Position numbers and translations under genes: made by a program. DNA of 64,000 nucleotides. Origin: Pseudomonas sp. TNT3 (lineage in GTDB: Bacteria; Pseudomonadota; Gammaproteobacteria; Pseudomonadales; Pseudomonadaceae). The stretch covers positions 1-64,000 of the forward strand of contig NZ_WFGV02000025.1 in assembly GCF_010095445.2 (NCBI RefSeq). The letters run 5' to 3'. The notes under the pieces are model-generated. The model saw nothing but the letters and a program-made list of their open reading frames with translations. It made no database searches and was not told the DNA's origin. Shown piece by piece: positions 16,562-24,853 of the stretch. Position 1 is the first letter of the stretch, and each line of letters opens with the position of its first letter.

Positions 16562-17482
16562 TCAGGCTTTCTTGTTGTCGAACGTGGCCTTGACGATTTC
16601 GCCGATGCCGCCGACTGCGCCGATCATCGAGCTGGCCTCGAGTGGCATCAGGATCACTTTGCTGTTGTTGGCCGAGGCCAGTTTACCCAGCGCATCGATG
16701 TACTTCTGAGCGACGAAATAGTTGACCGCTTGCACGTTCCCACCGGCGATGGCTTCCGAAACGACTTTAGTGGCCTGGGCTTCGGCTTCGGCTTGACGTT
16801 CGCGGGCTTCGGCTTCGAGGAATGCGGCCTGACGACCCCCTTCGGCTTCCAGGATCTGCGCCTGCTTCTTGCCTTCTGCAGTCAGGATCGCCGCGGCGCG
16901 CAGGCCTTCGGCTTCAAGAATCTGCGCACGCTTGATTCGTTCAGCTTTCATCTGCCCCGACATTGCCGCCATCAGGTCCGCAGGTGGACTGATGTCCTTG
17001 ATCTCGATCCGGGTGATCTTGATGCCCCACGGCGCAGTGGCTTCATCGACGGTGCGCAGCAGCTTTTCATTAATGCCATCACGTTGGCTGAGCATCGCGT
17101 CCAGTTCCATGGAACCCAGCACGGTACGGATGTTGGTTTGCAGCAGGTTGCGAATCGCGTGTTCGAGGTTGTTCACCTCGTAGGCGGCTTGGGCGGTGTT
17201 GACCACCTGAAAGAAGCACACCGCATCGATTTGCACCGTGGCATTGTCGGCGGTGATGACTTCCTGGGGCGGGATATCCAGCACGCTTTCCATCACGTTG
17301 ATCTTGCGACCGATGCGGTCCATGACCGGGATGATGATGTTCAGGCCGGGTTTGAGGGTGTTGGTGTAACGGCCGAAACGCTCGACCGTCCATTGATAAC
17401 CCTGGGGCACGACCTTGAAACCCATGAACAGAATGGCGACCACCAGGCCGACAAAAAGTAAAAGCACGCTACCGATCTGCAT
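16562..17482 (-). CDS. SPFH/Band 7 protein (paraslipin, QmcA-like)
   Basis: 306 aa. An N-terminal membrane anchor (VLLLFVGLVVAILFMGFKVV, residues 6-25) is followed by the Band 7 domain with YQWTVERFGRYTNTLKPG and the paraslipin segment VDEATAPWGIKITRIEIKDI. A long Ala/Glu coiled coil comes next (about residues 185-240, RAAAILTAEGKKQAQILEAE). Proteins of this type oligomerise in the inner membrane and act with NfeD partners, here encoded directly downstream. The exact task (microdomain scaffold, FtsH modulation) is not visible in sequence. Confidence 0.94.
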   Translation of the reverse strand: MQIGSVLLLFVGLVVAILFMGFKVVPQGYQWTVERFGRYTNTLKPGLNIIIPVMDRIGRKINVMESVLDIPPQEVITADNATVQIDAVCFFQVVNTAQAAYEVNNLEHAIRNLLQTNIRTVLGSMELDAMLSQRDGINEKLLRTVDEATAPWGIKITRIEIKDISPPADLMAAMSGQMKAERIKRAQILEAEGLRAAAILTAEGKKQAQILEAEGGRQAAFLEAEARERQAEAEAQATKVVSEAIAGGNVQAVNYFVAQKYIDALGKLASANNSKVILMPLEASSMIGAVGGIGEIVKATFDNKKA

Positions 17483-17592
17483 AACGATTCCCTGTTGAGT
17501 GAAGCAACGAAATTACGATCGCAGAAGTGTAGCGGTGCCGGGTCGGGATAAGTACCGTAAGTCGGCCGTTGCATCATCAAGCGACAAAGGAT

Positions 17593-19377
17593 TTATTTTT
17601 GCTCGCTCTGCGGGGTGACTCGAAGCACTTCCTCGATGGTCGTCAAGCCTGCTGCCACCTTCTGCGCGCCCGACAGTCGCAAGCTGCGCATCCCTTCCTT
17701 GAAGGCCTGGCGCCGAATGGCCAGCAAATCTGTGTCGGGGTTGATGAGGGCTTTGACGCCGTCGGTCAATTGCATGATTTCATACACCCCGGCACGCCCG
17801 CGGTAACCGGTGTCGCGACATTCGAGGCAGCCGATGGCGCGCTGCGCATTCCCCGGTAACGGCGCCTGCCAGGGTTTGGTCAAGGTCTGCCAGTCTTCTT
17901 CACTGAGGGTCAGCGGTGCCTTGCAGTGCGAGCACAGGGTTCGTACCAGGCGCTGGGCCATGACGCCAAGCACCGTGGCTTTGATCAGGTAGTGCGGCAC
18001 ACCGAGTTCAAGCAGGCGGCTGATGGCGCTGGGTGCATCGTTGGTGTGCAGCGTCGACAGCACCAGGTGGCCGGTGAGGGCGGCCTGGATCGCCATTTCT
18101 GCGGTTTCGAGGTCGCGGATCTCGCCGATCATGATGATGTCCGGGTCTTGCCGCATCAGCGCACGAACACCGGCGGCGAAGGTCAGGTCGATATTGTGTT
18201 GGACCTGCATCTGGTTGAACGCCGGCTCGACCATTTCAATCGGGTCCTCGATGGTGCAGAGGTTGACCTCGGGCGTCGCCAGTTTCTTGAGGGTGGTGTA
18301 GAGCGTCGTGGTCTTGCCGGAACCGGTCGGACCGGTCACGAGGATGATGCCGTTGGGCTGGCGGGTCATGTCCTGCCAGCGGCGCAAGTCCTCGGCGGAA
18401 AACCCCAGCTGGTCGAAATCCTTGAGCAGCACTTCGGGGTCGAAGATCCGCATGACCATCTTTTCGCCGAACGCCGTCGGCAACGTCGACAAGCGCAGTT
18501 CGACTTCGCCGCCGTCCGGCGTCTTCGTCTTCACTCGCCCGTCCTGGGGTTTGCGTTTTTCCGCAACGTTCATCCGCCCGAGGCTTTTCAGCCGGCTGAC
18601 GATCGCCATGGTCACCTGCGGCGGGAATTGATAGACGTTGTGCAGTACGCCGTCGATGCGGAAACGTACCGTGCCTTGCTCGCGCCGGGGTTCGATGTGG
18701 ATATCGCTGGCGCGCTGCTGGAAAGCGTACTGGAACAGCCAGTCGACGATGTTGACGATGTGCGCGTCATTGGCATCCGGTTCTTGATCGCTGGCACCGA
18801 GATTGAGCAACTGTTCGAAGTTGCCCAGGGTGTTTGACTGTGCATCGCCTGTGCTCGCGCCGCTGACTGATTTGGCCAGGCGGAAAAACTCCACGCTGAA
18901 GCGCTGGATGTCGACCGGGTTGGCGACAACACGCTTGATCGGCAGCTTCAGCACGTGAGTCAGATCGGCTTCCCAACCATTGACGTACGGCTGGGCGCTG
19001 GCCACGGTCACGGCGTCGCGGTCGATGGAAACCGCAAGGATCTTGTGGCGTTGGGCGAAGGCATAGGACATCAGCGGTGTAATGGCCGCGACATTGATTT
19101 TCAGCGGGTCGATGCGCAGGTAAGGCTGGCCGGCCTGCTGCGACAACCAAAGTGTCAGGCCTTCCAGATCGAGGTGCTTGCCGGGACGGCTGAGATCGTC
19201 GAGGTGTTGGCTGGCGATGAATTCCAATGGATGCAGTTGACCATTGGCAGCATGGCGACGTCGGGCATTGAGCGCGTGCTCGGCCGAGTCCTGGCTGATA
19301 AAGCCTTGGGCGACCAGTTCGCGCAGCAAATCATTGAGATCCAGCCAGCGGTCCTGAATGGCGAGTTGAACGGACAT
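17593..19377 (-). CDS. GspE/PulE-type secretion/pilus ATPase (orphan)
   Basis: 594 aa, built like a type II secretion or type IV pilus assembly ATPase. The N-terminal MshEN/T2SSE_N-like region is about residues 1-190 and the ATPase core about 200-590. It has Walker A GPTGSGKTTT (K355), the Asp box DIHIEPR, Walker B DPDIIMIGEIRD, the His box TGHLVLSTLHTNDA, and a CxxC...CxxC zinc site (LCSHCKAP and IGCLECRDTG). All catalytic motifs are intact. No secretin, pseudopilin or inner-membrane platform gene is nearby, so its machine is encoded elsewhere or it works alone. Family resemblance is closest to PilB/GspE. Confidence 0.93.
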   Translation of the reverse strand: MSVQLAIQDRWLDLNDLLRELVAQGFISQDSAEHALNARRRHAANGQLHPLEFIASQHLDDLSRPGKHLDLEGLTLWLSQQAGQPYLRIDPLKINVAAITPLMSYAFAQRHKILAVSIDRDAVTVASAQPYVNGWEADLTHVLKLPIKRVVANPVDIQRFSVEFFRLAKSVSGASTGDAQSNTLGNFEQLLNLGASDQEPDANDAHIVNIVDWLFQYAFQQRASDIHIEPRREQGTVRFRIDGVLHNVYQFPPQVTMAIVSRLKSLGRMNVAEKRKPQDGRVKTKTPDGGEVELRLSTLPTAFGEKMVMRIFDPEVLLKDFDQLGFSAEDLRRWQDMTRQPNGIILVTGPTGSGKTTTLYTTLKKLATPEVNLCTIEDPIEMVEPAFNQMQVQHNIDLTFAAGVRALMRQDPDIIMIGEIRDLETAEMAIQAALTGHLVLSTLHTNDAPSAISRLLELGVPHYLIKATVLGVMAQRLVRTLCSHCKAPLTLSEEDWQTLTKPWQAPLPGNAQRAIGCLECRDTGYRGRAGVYEIMQLTDGVKALINPDTDLLAIRRQAFKEGMRSLRLSGAQKVAAGLTTIEEVLRVTPQSEQK

Positions 19378-19467
19378 GCGGGCTCCTCATGAACAACAGT
19401 GCGCAAAGGATAGTCGCGCTGCCGCCGACCGTTGGGCCACTACCCGACGAAGCCGTATCGAGTTCTT

Positions 19468-19806
19468 TCAACCTGTCGCTTGAGCCGGCGCTTCCCAGAC
19501 TGAATCAGCCCTTTGCAGATCGACCGAACACACACTGATCAGGTTGCGTAATTTTTCCGCAATTACCTGGGCGCGATGCCAGCTGAGACCTTCCATGACG
19601 ATGTCGATGGACAGCAGATCGTCGGTCCGCTGCACATTGACCTGTTCAGGCGTCAGAAACTGCAAGGCGAACAGATTCAGCGCGCGACACAGCAAATCCG
19701 GTTCGGCCTCGGCCAGCATTTGGTAGTGGACGCGGCAATGAGCGTTGCCGACGTTCCAGACATCGGCTCGAGCGCAAGGGGTGTTGACGGCTTCCAGATG
19801 CGGCAT
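19468..19806 (-). CDS. Hypothetical protein with ACT-like pattern
   Basis: 112 aa, no signal or membrane helix, with a good ribosome binding site (GGAG 7 nt before ATG). I do not recognise a named family. The middle (VHYQMLAEAEPDLLCRALNL, then QFLTPEQVNVQRTDDLLSID, then helix HRAQVIAEKLRNLISVCSVD) reads as beta-alpha-beta-beta-alpha-beta. This resembles the small ACT domains of amino-acid enzymes such as acetolactate synthase small subunits. It is divergent from an Lrp-type regulator 126 bp away, a pairing that would suit amino-acid sensing. The fold call is inference. Confidence 0.75.
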   Translation of the reverse strand: MPHLEAVNTPCARADVWNVGNAHCRVHYQMLAEAEPDLLCRALNLFALQFLTPEQVNVQRTDDLLSIDIVMEGLSWHRAQVIAEKLRNLISVCSVDLQRADSVWEAPAQATG

Positions 19807-19932
19807 GTTATTTCTCCAAAATCACTGGGGAAATTTTTACATTCGAAGCGGGGCATTTCTTATCTATGATGGGGCTTATTTGAGAATGATTGAATCGAAC
19901 AATTCAAGAACATAGTGAGATCAGGTTTTTTT

Positions 19933-20397
19933 ATGCACAGCGATCTGGATGGGTACGACCGCAAGATTCTCGCGTTGCTGCAAGAAGACGCCTCCCTGTC
20001 GAGTGCGCAGATCGCCGAGCAGGTGGGGCTGTCGCAATCGCCGTGCTGGCGGCGGATACAGCGGATGAAGGAGGAGGGGATCATTCGGGGGCAGGTGACG
20101 CTGCTTGATCGAAAGAAGATCGGGCTGAACACGCAGATTTTTGCCGAGATCAAACTCAACGCCCATGGGCGTTCGAACTTCACTGAGTTCACTGAAGCGA
20201 TTCGGGGCTTTCCCGAGGTGCTGGAATGTTATGTGCTAATGGGGTCGGTGGATTTTTTGCTGAGGATCGTCACGGCGGACATTGAAGCGTACGAGCGTTT
20301 CTTCTTCGAAAAACTATCGATGGTGCCGGGGATACAGGAGGTGAACTCGATTGTGGCGTTGTCGGAGATCAAGTCGACTACCAGCCTTCCAGTTTAA
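19933..20397 (+). CDS. Lrp/AsnC-family transcriptional regulator
   Basis: 154 aa. The N-terminal winged HTH (DGYDRKILALLQEDASLSSA, then QIAEQVGLSQSPCWRRIQRM) is followed by the C-terminal RAM/AsnC ligand domain (IFAEIKLNAHGRSN, then VLECYVLMGSVDFLLRIV). The ATG at 19933 has AGG 7 nt upstream; a GTG at 19915 is in frame but unneeded. The specific amino acid cannot be read from sequence. It diverges from the small ACT-like protein gene, a likely target. Confidence 0.93.
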   Translation: MHSDLDGYDRKILALLQEDASLSSAQIAEQVGLSQSPCWRRIQRMKEEGIIRGQVTLLDRKKIGLNTQIFAEIKLNAHGRSNFTEFTEAIRGFPEVLECYVLMGSVDFLLRIVTADIEAYERFFFEKLSMVPGIQEVNSIVALSEIKSTTSLPV

Positions 20398-20415
20398 GAC
20401 TGGCAGAGCACTTGT

Positions 20416-20507
20416 GTGGCGAGGGAGCTTGCTCCCGCTGGGCTGCGCAGCAGCCCCAAAATGATGGGAGCGCTGCGCACTCCAGCGGGAGCAAGCTCCC
20501 TCGCCAC
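20416..20507. repeat. REP doublet (GTGGCGAGGGAGCTTGCTCCCGCT class)
   Basis: A near-perfect inverted pair: GTGGCGAGGGAGCTTGCTCC ... GGAGCAAGCTCCCTCGCCAC, with GGGCTGCGCAGCAGCCC in the left loop. It separates the convergent Lrp-type and CYTH-CHAD genes, ending 6 bp before the latter's stop. Confidence 0.88.
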
Positions 20508-20513
20508 AAAGTA

Positions 20514-21881
20514 TTACACCCGCAACAGCATTTTCCAGGCACGGTTCTGATACACCGCAATCGCCTGCTGCTTGCGCGCATCCAGCGATTCATCGGTAAT
20601 CGGCTCGTTAGCCAGTTGCGCGAGTTTGTTCAGTTCACCGTACAGACGATCCATTTCCGGGATCTCCAGCACACCGCGGGCATGGTGCATCCAGGCCTGG
20701 ATACGCTCGATGCGCGGGAGCTGTTCGGCCAGGTCTTCCGGTTGTTGCTGGTAGCGCTGCAACTGGAGGGAGGTTGCCTCTTCACCTAACAAGCGCGGCA
20801 GCCAGCTACCCAGTTGCGCAGCGCCCTGGCGATTGCCGCGAACATTGCGATCAGTCGTCCAGGTACGCGCAAGCAACCATCGCGACGTGTTCAGCGAGAA
20901 CAAGCCCCAACGCGGATCTTCCAGTTCTTCGAGGAACTGCTCCGGAGCCGCTTTGCGCACGTCTTCGTCATCCTGACCGGCTTGTACCAGCGGACGCCAG
21001 TCTTCCAGCAAGGCATCCAGGGCCACGCGCAGATCGTGAGTCGACTGACGCGGAGCGGCTTGGCCCAGGCTGCTGAGCAACGCGCGCATTTCAGCGAGGT
21101 TCTCGACCCAGTCCTGCAGCAGTCGCCAATGACCATTGAAGCGATACTGCTCAGCCAGGCGCTGGCTGCTGCTCAGCAAATGCCAGCTCAGGGCGGCAAA
21201 CGCGTCATCCAGCGGAGTTTCGGCAGTGATCTGCGGTGCTGGCAGGCTCAGCGAATAGCTGTTGGCATCGTACAAACGATAACCACGCTCGGCCTTGCTG
21301 ATGTCACACGGCATCAGTGCCAGGGTGGCGGCCAGCTCGGCGGCCAGTTCCAGCAGGGCAGCCGGTTCGCCTTCGCGCAATTCAAGTTCCAGCTCGCAGA
21401 TTTCTTCTTTCTGCTTGCCGACAACCACATGGCCCAGGTCCAGTGCGGCTTCGATGACCACTTTGGTCTTGCCACGGCCCCACGCAATCTCGGCGCGCTC
21501 GCGGACGAAATCGGTGGTGAAAATCGGCTTCAGGGTTTTCTTGTCCAGCTCGGCCAGTTCCTCGGGCCAGCATTCGCCGTCGAGTTTCTTCACGTCGAGC
21601 TTGGCTTTGGGCAGGTTCCAGTCGTACTCGTTGCGCTCGGACAGGCCGGCAACGCTTTGGCCGCGGGTCTTGAGCGTCTGAATCACTTCTTCGCCATCGC
21701 GGCGCAGGCGCAGGGCAACCTTGGCACGGGCCAGGTCGCGCTCAGGCGTGTCGAAGTACTGGTTCATCAGTTCACGGCGTTCCCAGCCACTTTTGTTGCG
21801 TTTTTTCAGTAGCGGGTGCTCGCGCAGAGCAGCGAGGGTTTCGCGGCTGACGCGGAGTTTGATTTCGGTTTCTTTCTGCAT
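20514..21881 (-). CDS. CYTH-CHAD domain protein (inorganic triphosphatase YgiF type)
   Basis: 455 aa. The CYTH domain (residues 1 to about 200) opens with the metal-binding EXEXK motif ETEIK (residues 4-8) and has basic tunnel strands such as KVALRLRRDGE and VIQTLKTRG. The CHAD helical domain (about 230-455) contains the conserved histidine segment RQSTHDLRVALDALLEDW. The family hydrolyses tripolyphosphate, and CHAD domains bind polyphosphate. It is monocistronic, convergent with the Lrp gene and divergent from argE. Confidence 0.94.
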   Translation of the reverse strand: MQKETEIKLRVSRETLAALREHPLLKKRNKSGWERRELMNQYFDTPERDLARAKVALRLRRDGEEVIQTLKTRGQSVAGLSERNEYDWNLPKAKLDVKKLDGECWPEELAELDKKTLKPIFTTDFVRERAEIAWGRGKTKVVIEAALDLGHVVVGKQKEEICELELELREGEPAALLELAAELAATLALMPCDISKAERGYRLYDANSYSLSLPAPQITAETPLDDAFAALSWHLLSSSQRLAEQYRFNGHWRLLQDWVENLAEMRALLSSLGQAAPRQSTHDLRVALDALLEDWRPLVQAGQDDEDVRKAAPEQFLEELEDPRWGLFSLNTSRWLLARTWTTDRNVRGNRQGAAQLGSWLPRLLGEEATSLQLQRYQQQPEDLAEQLPRIERIQAWMHHARGVLEIPEMDRLYGELNKLAQLANEPITDESLDARKQQAIAVYQNRAWKMLLRV

Positions 21882-22037
21882 GGCCGGAAAATCCAGGATC
21901 GGGAGCGCAGCCGGGGGAATGTGTGGCTGCCAAGGCCGTGCAGTGTACAGGAGTGAGAGTTGGTACGTGCCGCGACGGTTTATTCCTGTCGCCGGATGGT
22001 TCTATGATGGATATCAATTCGGGAGTTGGAGTCAGCG

Positions 22038-23207
22038 ATGCCTTTGCCGTCCATGAAAGATCAATTCGCCGCGTTGATCGCTGCACCGTCTGTCAGCTGC
22101 ACCCAGCCCAGGCTCGATCAAACCAACCGCCCGGTGATCGATTTGCTCGCGACATGGCTGGGCGACCTGGGTTTCGCCTGCGACATTCAACAGGTCAGCC
22201 CCGGTAAATTCAATTTGCTCGCCAGTTTTGGCTCCGGCCCCGGTGGGTTGGTATTGGCCGGGCACAGTGACACCGTGCCGTACGACGAGGCGCTGTGGCA
22301 GACCGATCCGTTGAAGCTGACCGAAGTCGATGGCCGCTGGGTCGGACTTGGCAGTTGCGACATGAAAGGGTTTTTCGCTTTGGCCATCGAGGCGGTCCTG
22401 CCGTTGCTCGACCAGCCATTCAAGCAACCGCTGCTGATTCTTGCCACGTGTGATGAAGAAAGCTCGATGTCTGGCGCTCGCGCCCTGGCAGCAGCCGGAC
22501 GCCCATTGGGTCGTGCCGCGGTTATTGGCGAGCCGACCGGGCTGAAGCCGATCCGGATGCACAAAGGCATCATGATGGAGCGCATCGATATCCTCGGCCA
22601 GAGCGGCCACTCCTCGGACCCGCGTCTGGGTCACAGTGCCCTTGAAGCCATGCACGATGCGATTGGCGAACTGCGTGGCCTGCGCCTGCTGTGGCAGCGT
22701 GAGTTCCGTAATCCGCAGTTTGGCGTGCCGACCCCGACGATGAATTTCGGCTGCATTCATGGCGGCGACAACCCGAACCGTATTTGCGGCCAATGTTCGC
22801 TGGAATTTGATCTGCGACCGCTGCCGGGCATGGACCCCAAAGCCCTGCGTGCTGAAATCCTGGCGAGGCTCAAACCGGTCGCCGAACGCCATCAGGTGAA
22901 GATCGACTACGCCCCGCTGTTCCCTGAAGTGCCGCCTTTTGAGCAGGACGAGGACGCCGAGTTGGTCCGGATTGCACAAAAGCTCACCGGTCATCAGGCC
23001 GAAGCAGTAGCGTTCGGCACCGAAGCGCCTTATCTTCAGCGCCTTGGCTGCGAAACATTGGTGCTGGGCCCAGGTGATATCGCCTGCGCACACCAGCCGG
23101 GGGAATACCTCGAAATGTCACGTTTGCAGCCTACGGTGCATCTATTACGTCAACTGATTGAACATTACTGCCTGACACCGGCCAAAACCACGGTGCCTGT
23201 GGCTTGA
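22038..23207 (+). CDS. argE: Acetylornithine deacetylase
   Basis: A 389-aa M20-family zinc enzyme that removes acetate from N-acetylornithine in arginine synthesis. It has the LAGHSDTVPYDEALWQ metal motif (about residue 73), GSCDMKGFFALAIEA with a metal Asp, and ATCDEESSMSGARALA with the catalytic Glu. The ATG at 22038 is chosen for the GGAG 9 nt upstream; a TTG 12 nt earlier lies inside that ribosome binding site. argA, which makes the first intermediate, is the next gene. Confidence 0.95.
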   Translation: MPLPSMKDQFAALIAAPSVSCTQPRLDQTNRPVIDLLATWLGDLGFACDIQQVSPGKFNLLASFGSGPGGLVLAGHSDTVPYDEALWQTDPLKLTEVDGRWVGLGSCDMKGFFALAIEAVLPLLDQPFKQPLLILATCDEESSMSGARALAAAGRPLGRAAVIGEPTGLKPIRMHKGIMMERIDILGQSGHSSDPRLGHSALEAMHDAIGELRGLRLLWQREFRNPQFGVPTPTMNFGCIHGGDNPNRICGQCSLEFDLRPLPGMDPKALRAEILARLKPVAERHQVKIDYAPLFPEVPPFEQDEDAELVRIAQKLTGHQAEAVAFGTEAPYLQRLGCETLVLGPGDIACAHQPGEYLEMSRLQPTVHLLRQLIEHYCLTPAKTTVPVA

Positions 23208-23220
23208 AATGCGAATCCAT

Positions 23221-23306
23221 GTAGGAGCTGCCGCAGGCTGCGATCTTTTGATCTTGTTTTTAAGATCAGGATCAAAAGATCGCAGCCTGCGGCAGCTCCT
23301 ACAGGG
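23221..23306. repeat. REP doublet (GTAGGAGCTGCCGCAGGCTGCGATC class)
   Basis: An almost perfect 30-bp inverted pair: GTAGGAGCTGCCGCAGGCTG, then CGATCTTTTGATC, facing its reverse complement ending GGCAGCTCCTACAGG. It lies between argE and argA. Confidence 0.88.
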
Positions 23307-23343
23307 TTCGCCTTATAAATTGCCGGTCATCAAACCCGTATTC

Positions 23344-23385
23344 ATGAGGAGAGCACGCGTGTCGCCAAGCCTGTTCCGACGATAA
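23344..23385 (+). CDS. Possible arginine-rich leader peptide ahead of argA (13 codons)
   Basis: ATG at 23344 opens MRRARVSPSLFRR, 13 residues with five arginines written AGG, AGA, CGC, CGA and CGA, ending 68 bp before argA. AGG, AGA and CGA are rare codons in Pseudomonas, which is how a charging-sensitive leader would look. Against it: no good ribosome binding site for the ATG (AGGAGA would instead serve a GTG at 23359), and no clear terminator/antiterminator fold follows. Chance is a real possibility. Confidence 0.2.
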   Translation: MRRARVSPSLFRR

Positions 23386-23453
23386 CCACCAGCCCGCTGT
23401 GCGTTTTCAGTTTCGCCCATTTTTTGGCTGCTATTTATTACAGGCCCAGGTTC

Positions 23454-24752
23454 ATGCCCGAATACGTTAATTGGCTCCGTCACGCTTCGCCTTACATCAA
23501 TGCCCACCGCGATTGCACCTTTGTCGTCATGCTGCCCGGCGATGGCGTTGAACACCCCAACTTCGGCAACATCGTCCACGACCTGGTGCTGTTACACAGC
23601 CTGGGCGTGCGATTGGTGCTGGTCCACGGTTCCCGCCCACAGATCGAAACCCGCCTTGCCGCGCGTGGCCTGACGCCGCACTACCACCATGGGATGCGCA
23701 TCACCGATGCCGCGACCCTTGAGTGTGTGATCGATGCCGTTGGTCAATTGCGCATCGCCATCGAGGCGCGGTTGTCCATGGACATGGCCTCATCGCCGAT
23801 GCAGGGTTCACGTCTGCGGGTCGCCAGCGGGAATCTCGTCACGGCACGGCCGATCGGTGTACTGGAAGGCGTGGACTACCACCACACCGGCGAAGTGCGC
23901 CGGGTCGACCGCAAAGGCATCAATCGTCTGCTGGACGAGCGCTCCATCGTGCTGCTGTCGCCGCTGGGCTACTCGCCGACTGGCGAGATTTTCAACCTCG
24001 CTTGCGAAGACGTCGCGACGCGCGCGGCTATTGAGCTGGCCGCAGACAAGCTGCTGCTGTTCGGCGCCGATCTGGGCTTGATCGATGAAAACGGTCGTCT
24101 GGTGCGTGAATTGCGTCCACAACAAGTGCCGGCGCATCTGCAGCGTCTGGGCAGCAACTATCAGGCTGAGTTGCTCGATGCCGCCGCCGAGGCTTGCCGT
24201 GGCGGCGTGGCGCGCAGTCATATCGTCAGCTACGCCGAAGACGGTGCGCTGCTGACCGAACTGTTTACCCGGGACGGCGGCGGTACGCTGGTGGCCCAGG
24301 AGCAATTCGAGATCGTGCGCGAAGCGGCGATTGAAGACGTTGGCGGTTTGCTGGACCTGATCAGTCCGCTGGAAGAGCAGGGGATTCTGGTGCGTCGTTC
24401 CCGCGAGGTGCTGGAGCGCGAGATCGAGCAATTCAGCGTGGTCGAGCGCGAAGGCATGATCATCGCGTGCGCGGCGCTGTATCAGATTGCCGATTCGGAT
24501 GCGGGAGAGTTGGCGTGTCTGGCGGTGAACCCGGAGTACCGTCATGGCGGTCGCGGTGATGAACTGCTGGAGCGCATCGAAACCCGTGCCCGGGACCAGG
24601 GACTGAAAACCTTGTTCGTTCTCACGACCCGGACCGCTCACTGGTTCCGTGAACGGGGCTTTGTGCCGAGCAGCGTAGAGCGCCTGCCATCGGCGCGGGC
24701 GTCGCTGTACAACTATCAGCGTAATTCGAAGATCTTCGAAAAAACCCTCTGA
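23454..24752 (+). CDS. argA: N-acetylglutamate synthase
   Basis: 432 aa. An N-terminal amino-acid-kinase-like domain covers about residues 1-280 (VVMLPGDGVEHPNFGNIVHD, then LVLVHGSRPQIETRLAARGL), which binds the feedback inhibitor arginine. A C-terminal GNAT acetyltransferase covers about 290-432 (LACLAVNPEYRHGGRGDELL, the acetyl-CoA loop). It catalyses the first step of arginine synthesis. The start MPEYVNWLRHASPYINAHRD is the usual Pseudomonas ArgA N-terminus. A weak AGG lies upstream. It follows argE after a REP element and the possible leader ORF. Confidence 0.96.
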   Translation: MPEYVNWLRHASPYINAHRDCTFVVMLPGDGVEHPNFGNIVHDLVLLHSLGVRLVLVHGSRPQIETRLAARGLTPHYHHGMRITDAATLECVIDAVGQLRIAIEARLSMDMASSPMQGSRLRVASGNLVTARPIGVLEGVDYHHTGEVRRVDRKGINRLLDERSIVLLSPLGYSPTGEIFNLACEDVATRAAIELAADKLLLFGADLGLIDENGRLVRELRPQQVPAHLQRLGSNYQAELLDAAAEACRGGVARSHIVSYAEDGALLTELFTRDGGGTLVAQEQFEIVREAAIEDVGGLLDLISPLEEQGILVRRSREVLEREIEQFSVVEREGMIIACAALYQIADSDAGELACLAVNPEYRHGGRGDELLERIETRARDQGLKTLFVLTTRTAHWFRERGFVPSSVERLPSARASLYNYQRNSKIFEKTL

Positions 24753-24768
24753 CGATGACGCCCCCGTT

Positions 24769-24844
24769 GGAGCTGCCGCAGGCTGCGATCTCTTGATTTG
24801 TCTTTAAAGATCAAAAGATCGCAGCCTGCGGCAGCTCCTACAGG
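24769..24844. repeat. REP doublet (GGAGCTGCCGCAGGCTGCGATC class)
   Basis: GGAGCTGCCGCAGGCTGCGA, then TCTCTTGA, faces an inverted copy from GATCAAAAGATCGCAGCC to GCAGCTCCTACAGG, between the convergent argA and tauA genes. Confidence 0.87.
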
Positions 24845-24853
24845 GGATTGCGT

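Noticed and set aside
17926..18837. 303-codon plus-strand ORF inside the GspE gene
   Set aside because: Mirror frame of a gene with every ATPase motif intact.
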